Shown one piece after another: positions 29,224-40,327 of a stretch of 64,000 nucleotides of DNA. Position numbers and translations under genes: made by a program. The notes beneath the pieces are model-generated. The model was not told where the DNA came from. It searched no databases and worked only from the letters and a program-made list of their open reading frames with translations. How positions within the stretch are numbered: position 1 is the first letter of the stretch; every line of letters starts with the position of its first letter. Origin of the DNA: Chalara sp. BL73 (lineage: Eukaryota; Ascomycota; Leotiomycetes; Helotiales); contig CAKJVC010000010.1 in assembly GCA_918026815.1 (NCBI GenBank), positions 2,501 through 66,500 on the forward strand. Direction: 5' to 3'.

Positions 29224-31029
29224 TTAATTGTGATCCGATCTTCCGGCTTTGACAATTTTCTCGGTAGCGGTTTCCGTCTTGTGGAATCGCCATGGTTTGA
29301 TCTTGCGTTCAAACAGTTCATCGAGCTCAGCAGCAGAGCGACTATCGTTTACATTAGCTCTTACGCTTAAGAACAGCAGAATCGATTTTCTGAGCTTACC
29401 TGGTTGTTTCAGGAATGAGAAACCACATTCCCAGGGTGAAAGGAAAGCCAACACCGGCATAGAACCATCCAGTCTTCAGACCCCAGGCCCACTTGTTAGC
29501 GTTGACCATATATGGCACCAGAACGTTCATTATAACTCCGACGACGCAAGTGCTTGCGGCACCGAAACCTGCAGTATAGGGTCGGAGACGCTGCGATGAG
29601 ACTTCACCAATATAGCCCCAGCCGGTCGCACCGTTGGTCGCCAGGCCAACATCTAGAGAAAATTTATGTTAGCCTGCAATTCAGACCCTACTTAAGAAGG
29701 AGATTTTGATACTTACTCCAGAAGCAAGCAAAAAGGATAAAAATATACGTTGAAGCATTGACCTGAGGGGCAACGCCCACAATCCCAATGGCTACACAAG
29801 AAGCCCATGAGATTGTTGTTCCAGTGCAAGCAAGCCATCTTCGGCCTATACGATCTGCCAACAAGACCACAACAATGACTGTCCCGATTTGAATTGACGA
29901 GGTGATAACTTTAATAGTGAAAGGATCTTTAAGGCCGGCTTGCTGGAAGAAATAAGTGCCGAAAGTGCCAAAAAGAGTAAGACCAATAAATTGCTGTGTC
30001 AAGTTTGTCCAAAGAGAAATTATTGTCCGCAGCCCATCAGTCCCTTGGAAAATAGCATACCACTTTTCTCTTCTCTGTTCCACTGCAACGGCTTTTTCGT
30101 GCTCGGCTGCCAAGATCAGAATTTCGATTTGCTGATCTACATTGTAGTTCTCGACCCCACGATTGAGTTTGAGAAGTGACTTTCTGGCTCGCTCGAGCTT
30201 GCCGACAGTCACGCACCATGCAGGGGACTCTGGTATGAAGACATAGATGAACAACATCAAGGCGAGTTGCGCAAACTGGGTATAAATGGGAAGTCGGAAG
30301 TGCGTTGGATGGCTTTTGGACAGAGTTCGCAGAGCGACCTGGGCGAAAAAGCTACCCACCGTCCACCAAAAACTGTAGCACATCAACAAACCGCCGCGGA
30401 TACGAATTGGGGCGACCTCTGAGATATATGTCGGGATAGTAGACTGAACACCACCAACACCTATGCCAGCCATTAATTTGCCAACCAGCCAGCCAGGCCA
30501 CGATGTCGCGAAACTCTCGGCGAACACGCTGCCGACAAGAATAAGCCAGTACGAATACATAGCTGCTTTTCTTCCGAATTTGCCAGATACGAATGACAGA
30601 CTGGTCATGCCGATGATCTGACCGACAGACATAATAGAGCTCCAAGCGCTGAGGATTGGTGAGGCAAGTATACGATTGCCGGTCTTATCTTTAGCTGTTC
30701 CGAATTGGGCGACAAAACCCTTGTTGGCGATAATACTAGCGTTGATTCTACAAGATAGGATTAGCATCACTGCGAACAAGAGAAAGGGCTGTCCCAATTT
30801 ACCCTATCTGATATCCATCGGTAGCGGCACTGAACGCTATAGCAAAGCATACGAACGTACATACTTTGAAGGCGTTTATGGTTTGCCATGGAGTCAGTTC
30901 TTCGTATCCTGTTGTAGCCTGGCCTTTCGTGGCAGCATCAGCGGCTGCGTCTGAGAGCTTGACTATGCCATCGTCAGTATCGTCAATATGTTGAACTATG
31001 CTGGTGGGCTTTTCCAAGTTGGGTGCCAT
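29224..31029 (-). CDS. MFS sugar transporter (alpha-glucoside/maltose permease type)
   Basis: Four exons (31029-30803, 30747-29717, 29652-29400, 29341-29224) with introns of 55-64 bp join in frame to 542 residues. Family motifs include GKFGRKAAMYS, GIGVGGVQSTIPTYISEVAP, RGGLLMCYSFWWTVGS, PESPAWCV, a second RIGRRW in the C-terminal half, and PETT followed by RSAAELDELFERKI near the end. Twelve helices are expected; it is a plasma-membrane proton-sugar symporter. The hydrophilic N-terminus (about 50 residues) is normal for fungal glucoside permeases. Its neighbours on the right are two glycosidase relics and a saponin-hydrolase-like gene, which points to uptake of sugars released from plant glycosides (inference). 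Intact. Confidence 0.88.
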
Positions 31030-32489
31030 GACGAGTATAGGTATTGACGTAAATGAGAATTGTGCAAGCTGGCTGGGAGAAGTCAGAAAAGTGAAGGAAG
31101 GCCCTTTAGTAGTAGTAAATTGACAAGCTTCGGTTCAGATGATTTCGAGGGTCAAAGCAAGTCTGGGCTCTTTCGGTATTGTGGCTTGAGCTGTCATTCG
31201 TCCCCACGGGGAGGTTTGCCTTCAGGCAGGCCACGCCCCCTCCATCTCTCTGGAGTCGCTAGCGGAGAAAGAGGGGATCCCGCGGACTCAATGCATACCG
31301 AGGTATCCACCTGCAAAGCTAGCTGAACCCCAGCATTGACCGGCTTTGGTACTATCCCTGTTCTGATGGAAAGCCTGCCGCGTTCTTTTGGTGTCTCATT
31401 TTAAAAATAAATTGCTAGTCCCTCCTACTCCGTATAATTGAAAAGCGCCTGTCCTCCCCCGATTGGGTATAATACTGCAAATTCTTTGTCGTACTGCATT
31501 TATGTAATATAATATCCCCAGTTTAATATGCAGTTCGACGAATCGTATGCGTTCGCTTATTCGAGTTACTCTCTCGAACCCCTGGCGACGGCTTTACATG
31601 CGACTTTCAATAGGAACAAATCCTAGTAAGACGAAGACGAGAACTTTCGGCTATCCCGAATATCGAGATCCCCTAGAAGGTTCATATTTCGGGCTTTTTG
31701 CCATGAAGAGTTCCCAGCGTGGCGTATAATTTACGCTCTCTAATTAGTTGAACCATCTTGTGGGAAAGGGGACGGTATGCAGTAATATGGCCGCTGTTGG
31801 GACATACGAGCTATCCGGTAGTGGGTGGAGTGACTGCGGGTCCTCTAATTGCTTAGCATCGAATTGTCATAGCTTTCCAAAAGTCGACCACACATCTGAA
31901 CAAGATGCTTTATCCCGAGATGCTAGAGGGATCCAATGACTCGTGGTAAGTCACACCGAATTCAAGAAAATTCTTTTTTTCGAGGACAGAAAATTGGGAA
32001 TGGCTTGGAGTTGTTCGGTTTCAGTCACACCGAATCCCGAATTTGACGTATATACATGTGTCGAATGATGGTTGAGGCGTCTTGCTTCTCGTAATCCGAC
32101 TGATTAATTATTACATTCCCGGTAATCAATTTATCAATCACCATAGCACCAGTTAGCGAGGCTCAGTTTGAACACTACCAACTCCTAAGCAGCCCCGAGC
32201 TCATGAGACCAAACTACGACCCCCTGGAAGCCTTTAAGCGTTCCCCAGTGGCTTCCAACAAGTTGGTTACGAAGTAGTGCTATCGGAACGGGACCTTCAT
32301 TCACAGCTCACTCTCTTTACAAGACTAAAATGTACCTTCCCTCACTCCACACTAGTTCCGTGGCCACATGATCAGCCGCTCCGGTCGCGCCAGACAATTT
32401 GTGCACGGATACCGGCGTAGGGAGAGAAAAAGTAAATGACCTAGTAGAGTGAGTATACTTATCTTGAGGCTAGCTTGCTAAGCGTATAG
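31030..32489. other. Intergenic, no supported gene
   Basis: 1.4 kb upstream of the transporter and of the rhamnosidase relic. It has only short frames and no repeat family I can match in the window. Confidence 0.4.
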
Positions 32490-33535
32490 CAGCTTTTTGG
32501 AACTGGCACTTCGGATCCAGACTCCGAGCTGGCCGTCACAAATCACATAGCTCAAGCCCGGCATTACATTAAAACTCAAGGTGTCTACGAAGGAAAACTC
32601 AATAGCCAGCGAATTAGCGATTATTTCCTAGTACCTAGCTGGACTACCTGCGATGGCAGGCTTCAGTACCAGACCTATAATGTCACTACCACGTCGTCAA
32701 GCGGAAATAATTATCTTAGGGTTCGGGTGACTGAAGGCTGGTTTTCAGGACGCATAAGGTCTGACGGAGGTCACCTCTAGGGACTTTATACTGCCTTAAT
32801 GACCCAACTCGAAATCGTTTACAAAAACGGGCATATCGAGACCATTTCGTCAGATAGTTCCTGGACTTGTCACGAAACGACCGATACAACTTGCCGAGAT
32901 TTATAATGGGAGGAAATATGACGCTACTCGGACTGTTCATCACCAACAATCGCAGCGGCCGGTTTTGGTTCTAACTGGGAACCCGCTCTCTTTCTCTCCC
33001 CTTGCCTGCCACCATTGAGCTTACTGTTGGCTTTAGTGAATCCGTCAGGCGGTAGAGCTCATCAAACCTATTAAGAAAATAATCAACCCCTTGGGCAGAA
33101 CCATAATTGGCTTTGGCTAGAACTTGGTATGCTACGTTAAGCTGGTCAACATTAAAGGTTCCCAAGGTCACCAAATTGTGCTCTTTTATGCCGAGGCGCT
33201 GGATAACGGAGAGCTTGGCACCGGCCCCCGAATCTGCAAAGCTGTCGATGTATACACCCTAAAAGGAAATGGCGAAGGAAAGTCCTATGAACCAAGATTC
33301 GCCTTCCACGGTTTTCGATATGCGCATATCGATGGATGGAATAACAATGTCGACTTGATGGCTTCGATTGAGGCCACCCATGGTCTGTCATACGGACATG
33401 GAAGTGCTGGTATATTATCATGCTCCGACCCTCTTATCCTTAAGCTTTACGAAATTTTATTTTAGGGCATGAGGGGAAAGTTCCTCTCCGTGCCTACTGA
33501 CTGCTCGCAACGAGATGAACGACTGGGCAGCGCTT
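32490..33535 (+). pseudogene. Alpha-L-rhamnosidase (GH78) relic
   Basis: Three blocks in order: 32540-32890, with GVYEGKLNSQRISDY, RLQYQTYNVT, EGWFSGR and LEIVYKNGHIETISSDSSW; 33124-33420, with HQIVLFYAEALDNGELG, DVYTLKGNGEG and PRFAFHGFRYAHIDGW; and 33465-33535, with GMRGKFLSVPTDCSQRDERLG, which includes the GH78 signature PTDCPQRDER. TAG near 32777, TAA near 32905 and several frame changes interrupt it, and the catalytic barrel beyond 33535 is missing. The family removes terminal rhamnose from flavonoid and saponin glycosides. Confidence 0.8.
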
Positions 33536-33889
33536 AAATTCAAAGCCAAAGAAATTACTACGTACGTTTTGCCACTAAATACCTTTCATCACTGCTGGCC
33601 AACCCCATGACCAAACGTAGATAGCCTGGGAGCTAGGCGCAAATTTACTCGCCTATTTCTGTGGGCTGTAGTGGATAGCTCCCTGGTGAACCGTGGCCAA
33701 AATTAGGGAAAAGCAAGCAATGCTTGAACTTCGGTGCAATATGCAGCGACTAAATCTGAAATATCCAAGCTAGGAATGAGGTGAAACCACTGTTTAATTT
33801 CCCAATATTTTTTTTATTTCCACTTTCATGTTCTTGGGCACTGTATTTCTTCAACCCGTCTGTGGTATTTAACAACTGATCAAGTGTTT

Positions 33890-34970
33890 GGTAGCTCAAT
33901 TGACATATTCAAGTCAAAGGAGGATGTCGCTGCAGCTAGTAGCCAATCAGCCATATTTAATTTATCTGTTGATGAACTCCCTCCTCCTACCAGCTATGTC
34001 TAGGGAGCTGCCACACTTGTATATAAAATTGAAGGCGGCGCGTCCCAAGATGGCAAAGGAAGGTCGATCTGGGACACTTTTACACACTCTAGAGCCCCCA
34101 CGTACAAATGGGGAAAAAAGTTGATTTCTCCTGTGACCACTACAACCTTGTGCTTGAAAATGCGGAGCTTATAGCATCATTGGGTTGAGAAATGTACGGT
34201 TTTTAATTGCCCGGTCACTTGTTACCACTCTTGGTGGACGTAACCCCATCATCAAGAAAGGAATATTGTGTTCTATAATCTCATCAACCATCTTCTGGTA
34301 CATAAAGTCGAGCCCGTTTTTACACTTTTTCACTAGGACGCGTCTCAAGGAATCTACGACCATTTTGGTAGCTGCTTGAACACATCTGACTTTACTGTCG
34401 ACTTTGAACACTTGCACAGCTTTGTTTCTCCAGGTTTGGTAATCAAGTTAAGAAATGGGTTACATTCAACGAGCAATACATTATCTTTATCTTCGTTCAT
34501 TATAGTAGTGTTCTAGTCCCTAATCGCAGCACAACTACCAAAAGTGACTCGAATACAGAACTTTGACGAGTTAAGCATACTATTATCTTATTACACGTCA
34601 CTGCAATCCAGGCTTTGCCAAATCCTCCAGTGAATGGCGGTTGGACAGGAAGCGTTGAAGAGTTGCCCGAAAATAGTGAAAGTGTAGAAATCGGCCAACT
34701 CCTGGCGTACTATAGCTCAGAGTCGCCCCGGTGGGACTTCAAATACTATTGAAATAGATCTGGGACCGCTACTATATCCCAACCATCGTTACAAAGAATG
34801 GATGAGTATGCTCTTGTGAGAGCTAAATGACGGTAGAGAAAGCTGTAGAAAACATGTTCCGTATAAGATGCTTTGAACTATATTTGGCTGCTATTTCACG
34901 CACTATCTATAGAGATGGATGGAGGTGAATGGCTACTATGCGTGGAGTCTGATGGACATTTTGGTAGGTT
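33890..34970 (+). pseudogene. Beta-glucosidase (GH1) relic
   Basis: Scattered over all forward frames: YKIEGGASQDGKGRSIWDTFTH (the GH1 N-terminal signature, near 34020-34085), CDHYNLVLENAELIASLG (34133-34186), GGRNPIIKKGI, NTSDFTVDFEH, then IVTKNG-like sequence near 34790 (IVTENG is the nucleophile region in the family) and VNGYYAWSLMDIL (34924-34965). It has many stops and frame changes. The enzyme family hydrolyses beta-glucosides of plant metabolites. Homology order is preserved across about 1.07 kb, so this is one decayed gene. Confidence 0.75.
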
Positions 34971-36237
34971 TCAAAGCATATCTCTTCCTCTCTCCTGTTG
35001 AGGGAAAACAGAGTTTAAGTTTGATAGACATCTTTAACTTTTAATAGGATGATCAGCTGGTTATGTTCCACGCTTCAGCATCACGCACGTAGACTATAAG
35101 GCCTGCAGAGAGAAAAGTCTCACATAGGTAAATGCGATGAATTGAAGGATATTGCACAAGGAGGGGGTGATCGCCTATGTTGTAGCCGGCCACAAAAATC
35201 CCAATAACTAGTTTTCAAGTCTTAGAACATATCAATCAGCCACCCTCCCTAGTTCGAGATGTTGCCGTATTAGAGCACTTCAAGATATTGAAAGGGAGAT
35301 GCTATTTATAGCTGTTATAAGCAAAAAAATATCAGTACGGCTCATATTAGTTAATTTCTGCCTAGTGTTAAAAGTAGTATTCTCATAACATAAAGGCTTC
35401 ATATGCCAAGACGCCACCATATGACTTCACTGTTCAAGGCATAAACTCCAAGCCCAATTAAAGGCGGCCAATTCGATCGCACCCTTCATTCCCCCCCACC
35501 GAGAAAGATACTGTAAATAGCAACGAAACTGGCAAGAATAGGATTAGTTCTTAGAGATGTAATGCTAAGAAGAGTGGGGAAAAAATTTGTTCCGTCCGTA
35601 CTCGGAGCCTCCCGCGTTACCCGAGTAATGTTCCAATAGTACCGCCCCGTCTTCTTTTCCCCCAGTAGTATAGTTTCCGAGTAAGCGACCGCTCGAGATC
35701 ACCATGCCCCGCCGAGCGGGGACGGGACTGAATAAGTGAAAGCATCAGCCACTTCATTGCTGGTCAGGTCAATAATAAGCCATCGGGGGGCTTTGAACCG
35801 AAATTTTGACTTGTGGCAAGTATCTCAACGTCAATAGTGAGGAAGGCACGGGCTGCAACGGCAAGTAGACAAAAACCAAAATGTCAGAACGTGACATGAG
35901 GAACAGGTAGTAAATTACATAGATTCTCCAGGATCCACCGAGGGAAGTGTCCGGGGACCCCTCATTTCGGCACAATGAACATTATCCATCCAGCCTTGGA
36001 CTTTGTTCAGCTCCATAATGTGGAGGCATTAGTTATGCTTAGGCTCTGTTCCTTACCACTTCCTACGCTTTGACGTAGTCCCAGATACCATAGTCTGTCC
36101 GCTCGAGATAGTATAACTTGATGGGGTGCTGCTCTGCTTCAGAGAACTACAGCAGCTCTATTTAGCAGCTGATCCAGCACAGTTGACTCGAGCCATCAAA
36201 AGATACACCAAGGGCGAGGCCATTTACTATCCCCAAG
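34971..36237. other. Intergenic, no supported gene
   Basis: About 1.27 kb between the GH1 relic and the saponin-hydrolase-like gene. No domain or repeat is recognised. Confidence 0.4.
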
Positions 36238-38118
36238 ATGCAGTTTGTTGTTTTAACACTCGCTGCAGCTTCTGTCGCTGCTGCCGCTGCCGTCTCTTCG
36301 GCCAACACCGTTCCACGTCCACCTCAGCCGGAGCCGATCGAGATCATTGAGCTACCTCTGCCACCTGTCTCCCCAAGCGATGATGAAGGTGCCTGTACGG
36401 CCGCAGTCAATCCACGACGAACAGGCTGCATTTCCAAAATTGTAGAATATGAATTCCAGGCGGGAGATTTTACGCCTGATGGAAACCATATTGTTGCCAC
36501 CATCGAGTTCACAGGTGCGCCAGCGGCGCCGGATCCAGCCAGCATCTACTTAGGTGAACAACTCGTCCTCGTTAAAGCCGACAGCACCAAGTTCCCTAAT
36601 GGCGACTCGTGGAAGTGCCTCAGCTGTGGCGTGCCAGCAGTAAATCTTGATCAAGAAAAGGATTATCCACATGCCTTTCGGTCTGGCAAGAAGGTACTCT
36701 GGGGACATAATATCCTTGACTGCGAAGGGGAGCTAGTGACTAGCAATGCCTGTACTCCAGCCAAGACACACATCTACCCTATCCACTGGACTACTTCCGC
36801 TGACGGCTCGGGCCCAGGCGGCTCCCCGCGAGAGCTGCGCCTGCACCCAGATGACGTTCATTTGGGTTTTAGCTCCTTCACTCTTACCGGGGGGCAGTTT
36901 ACTTACTTTGGCCGCCTCCAGTTCAACTCTGCCCCCACCAATGGCATTCCTCTTTCCCCACGTTACGATTTGGTTAATGTGAACGTGCTGGACAAAGTCG
37001 GCGCCGTAGAGCCAATTGAGGCTAACGGGGACCAACTGACCCTTCACGACGAAGCCATCGCTGTTGGCGAGCTCAGAGGTTTCAGCGGCTCCGGTGATGA
37101 AATTACTTACATTGGCTCACCGCGCGAAGCCAACAACATTGATCTTTATGCGGTCCATCTTGTAACTGGAAGGGTCCGTCGGCTTACTAGCCACCCTGAA
37201 TACGCTGATCCTTTGGCATTCTCTCCTGATAATCAGTGGTTTGTTACCATGGACACACGGGGCAGCGATCGCCAGATGTGGATGTCGGGGATGCGCGGAG
37301 TTCCACCTTTGATCGATATAGTAACCGTTACAGCTGCCTCTTCAACACGCAACAACGGTGCACGCCGCTTCTTCCAGCCGATTCTTATTGACCGTTATGG
37401 TGACCGCGGTGACTATTTCGGCCAGCAAATTAACGCTTCTGGTGACCGCAGCAACGGCGCTATTAATGATCCTAATTGGAACGGCAGAGCTGATCCCGCC
37501 TTTTCTCTAGATAGCACGAAGATCACATACTGGCAAGCTCTCGTTACATCACCAGCGTGTGGCGGCATTAATCCTCTGGTATGTCCCGTCTCGACTGCCC
37601 AAGGCGGCCGCAACTACAGGCTTATGGTTGCAAAACTCACTTCCCGCAAACCTACACGTCCCGCTGAAGTCTTTGCCGCTCCCGATAACATCCCGTGGGG
37701 CACGCCTTTCCCACCTGGATCTACTCCTCCCACAAGCGCTCCCTTGACTGCTGGCAACTACACACTCAAGGGCAAAGTGTGCGGCTCAGCTAAAGTGAGA
37801 CTCATTCCCACGGCGCCTGGCCAGACCAGATTTAACACTGTCGCTGTCAATTACACGAATTACTCCGATGACGGCAAACATATTCTCAATGGCTATGAGC
37901 AGGTGAAATCAACACCTACCGCTGGCCAACCGTGGCTAAGTGTTCTTGACTGGGAGTCTGATATTGTCCAAACCGGTGTTGTCAGAGGGACCAAGAAGAC
38001 GAGTCCTGGTGGGTTCCACCTGAAGATTGATGCCGTCCTCAACATCTTCGAAGCTAACGGGACGCTCACTACAACGCTTGATGGAAAGACATACACTCAA
38101 CCTCAAAATGGGACTTAG
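36238..38118 (+). CDS. Secreted saponin-hydrolase-like beta-propeller protein
   Basis: An intact single exon of 626 residues. A signal peptide (MQFVVLTLAAASVAAAAAV) is followed by a proline-rich stretch, CTAAVNPRRTGCI, and repeated PD40/TolB-like blades such as DFTPDGNHIVATIEF, HPEYADPLAFSPDNQWFVTMD and YSDDGKHILNG. Overall it resembles fungal saponin hydrolases, secreted enzymes that cleave the sugar from triterpenoid saponins. I recognise the family from overall sequence, not from a defined active site. Many Asn-x-Ser/Thr sites suit secretion. With the neighbouring sugar transporter and the two glycosidase relics it would form a plant-glycoside degradation set (inference). Confidence 0.75.
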   Translation: MQFVVLTLAAASVAAAAAVSSANTVPRPPQPEPIEIIELPLPPVSPSDDEGACTAAVNPRRTGCISKIVEYEFQAGDFTPDGNHIVATIEFTGAPAAPDPASIYLGEQLVLVKADSTKFPNGDSWKCLSCGVPAVNLDQEKDYPHAFRSGKKVLWGHNILDCEGELVTSNACTPAKTHIYPIHWTTSADGSGPGGSPRELRLHPDDVHLGFSSFTLTGGQFTYFGRLQFNSAPTNGIPLSPRYDLVNVNVLDKVGAVEPIEANGDQLTLHDEAIAVGELRGFSGSGDEITYIGSPREANNIDLYAVHLVTGRVRRLTSHPEYADPLAFSPDNQWFVTMDTRGSDRQMWMSGMRGVPPLIDIVTVTAASSTRNNGARRFFQPILIDRYGDRGDYFGQQINASGDRSNGAINDPNWNGRADPAFSLDSTKITYWQALVTSPACGGINPLVCPVSTAQGGRNYRLMVAKLTSRKPTRPAEVFAAPDNIPWGTPFPPGSTPPTSAPLTAGNYTLKGKVCGSAKVRLIPTAPGQTRFNTVAVNYTNYSDDGKHILNGYEQVKSTPTAGQPWLSVLDWESDIVQTGVVRGTKKTSPGGFHLKIDAVLNIFEANGTLTTTLDGKTYTQPQNGT

Positions 38119-38528
38119 CAAGCTTGTTGTTGCACCCAGCCGTTTTAGTTATGGCTCTGTAACAGGCGCCTTTCGATGGCCGCATTTAATCTGCTCGGTT
38201 GCCTTTTTTTTAAACTCGAGACAGACTGAGTTCTTTTTTTATGCTAGTAATAGTGTTTTATCATATGCCATAGTACTTCGGGCAAGGGTTAATGGTAATG
38301 TTAGCCGAGATTTTGAAGAAGGCTGCCGGCTCTCATGTGCTTATGTGATCATAGATATTGCTTGCGTGCCTTAGGAAATTCGAGATGTTGGTAACTTGTA
38401 CATAAGACCTGATGAATAGATATGAATTGCATTCATTAAGTGCGATGCTACTAATGAAGTGAATTGAAAATATAGCCGGCAAATACCAGCATTCGAAGAC
38501 CTTGTAGATTTTTAAATCTTATGTCAAG
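38119..38528. other. 3' flank of the saponin-hydrolase-like gene
   Basis: 410 bp with no coding or repeat signal, ending in TCAAG, the left target duplication of the next LTR. Confidence 0.4.
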
Positions 38529-38947
38529 TGTAACAGCCAGAGTCGATTGAGGTGTGACAGCCAGAAGGTTAGGGTGTGACAGCCAAAGTCGGTTAGGGTC
38601 GGGTACAAGCTGTAGGCGAGCCGACAGCCAGCCGGAGGCGTACAGCCACCATGAAGGCGTACAGCCTAGACTATCGTGGGCTCCGATCGATAGAATGCTT
38701 TTCGGGGATACCGACCTCTAGAGCTCGGTGGTTCCGTAGGTCAAGGATACAGCACTGTTGGGCACTGTAAACACTGTTATGGGATATAAGGAAGCGCCAG
38801 GGCTCCCTGGGGAAAGGCAAGCTCGAGTTTATCTGTTAGACTGACAAGCATACTTCTTATATCAATACATCACTGTTCTATGACGTTGCCGTAACGTGTT
38901 CTTACCTGTTATATTGCAATCCCTCCTGTTGCCCTCTATTTGTTACA
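38529..38947 (+). repeat. Intact solo LTR, family A, with 5-bp TSD
   Basis: 419 bp, TGTAACAGCC to ATTTGTTACA, flanked by TCAAG at 38524-38528 and 38948-38952. It is the uninterrupted reference for the copy split by the hAT at 126-377/6613-6771. It contains TATA-like GGGATATAAGG. Confidence 0.9.
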
Positions 38948-39030
38948 TCAAGAGACTCTTTCCAGGTAGGGTCATTATATTAGGATGGCAAGGCAGCGGC
39001 AGTGTACGCAGTAGTATACTACAATAATAC

Positions 39031-39220
39031 TGTCAGGTGCCAGGATATCACGTCCTAATTGCAATAAGAGGTTCGACAGAAGTTCTAGGTTTCGGCACGT
39101 AAAGGATCGCCAGGGGAACGGAGGGCATGCATAGGTGGTTCGGGGTATAGTAGATATGGCAGAGATTAGTCTTCGTATCAATGGAACTTATTTGTACCAC
39201 ACTGCCCCAGCAACTTACAT
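39031..39220 (+). repeat. LTR fragment, family B
   Basis: TGTCAGGTGCCAGGATATCACG through GATTAGTCTTCGTATCAATGG, matching 20185-20387 with deletions. The right end is not definable. Confidence 0.6.
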
Positions 39221-39540
39221 GCTGTTTCGGTCCTTAAGATGGCCCTAAAGCTCTCAACTCATGTCAAAAACTTGAAGGATTATGGTACGACGGATTGCAG
39301 CCAAGAAGACTTCATTGAGATACGCTGAGATGCTGCATATGCTCGTGCTAGAAATAACCAGGCATAGCTATCCTCACCGATGACTTAGACGACTCAAGAA
39401 CAAGAGATTTGATCAGGGAGGACACAAATTCTATATTTAGTGACCCTATGCCGCTCATGCGTACCGATATCGTTCTTTTTTCAAATAGGTAATTGTCCAA
39501 TTTCCACTGCTGCCGCGAAGCCAACTGATTCAGAGCCACA

Positions 39541-39892
39541 ATTTAACAAATAGAGGGCAACAGGAGGGATTGCAATATAACAGGTAAGACACGTGACTAC
39601 AATAGAATAGAAATAGTGATGTATTGATATCAAAAGTATGCTTGTCCGTCTAACAGATAAACTCAAGCTTGCTTTCCTCCTGAAAGCTCTAGCTGTTCCT
39701 TATATCCTTTCAACTGTGCTGTAGCTGTCAGCCTGTAGCTGCTGTGGCTGAGCCTGTAGCTGCTGTAGCTGAGCCTGTAGCTGCTGTAGCTGTATGGCTG
39801 CTGTAGTTGTATGCCTGTGGCTGCTGTAGCTGTATGCCGGTGGCTTCTGTAGCTGTTATGATATCCGTCCCTAACCGGCCCTGGCTGTTACA
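39541..39892 (-). repeat. LTR variant with CAGCTACAG repeats, inverted
   Basis: Read on the minus strand it starts TGTAACAGCCAGGGCCGG and contains about eight CAGCTACAG-type units in tandem. It then has GAAAGGATATAAGGAACAGC and ends CCTCTATTTGTTA, without the final CA. It is related to family A at both ends but has a different repeat-rich middle. Confidence 0.65.
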
Positions 39893-39949
39893 CACAACCG
39901 CCTTGTCATTTGCTATCTAACTACTAATTGAAAGCTCATTGCTTGATGC

Positions 39950-40327
39950 TGTAACAGCCCAGGTCGGTTAGGGTCAGTTACAGGTGGCTGTAGGCGAACC
40001 ATCAGTAACGAAGGCTAGCTGGCAGCCAGCCGAAGGTTTACAGCCACTATAGGAATGTATAGTCCAGACTACCGTGAGCTCCGACTAATAGGGTGCTTTT
40101 CGGGGATGCCAAACCCTAGATCTCGGTGGCTCCGTAGGTCAAGAATACAGCACAATTAAAGGATATAAGGAAAGGCGAGAGTTGTCTGGAGGAAGGCAAG
40201 CTTGAGTTTCTTTCTAGATCGGGAAGCATACTCTGGATATCAATACATCACTACTACAATTACATCGTCAGGCAAATGTCCTTACCTGTTATATTGCAAT
40301 ATCTCCTGCTGCCTTCTTTCTGTTACA
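39950..40327 (+). repeat. LTR, family A variant
   Basis: 378 bp, TGTAACAGCCCAGGTCGG to TTCTTTCTGTTACA, about 80% similar by eye to 38529-38947. Flanking 5-mers (GATGC, GCCAC) do not match. It stands head-to-head with the inverted LTR ending at 39892. Confidence 0.7.

Noticed and set aside
34169..34417. Minus-strand frame of 82 codons
   Set aside because: The plus strand here carries the ordered GH1 relic motifs.
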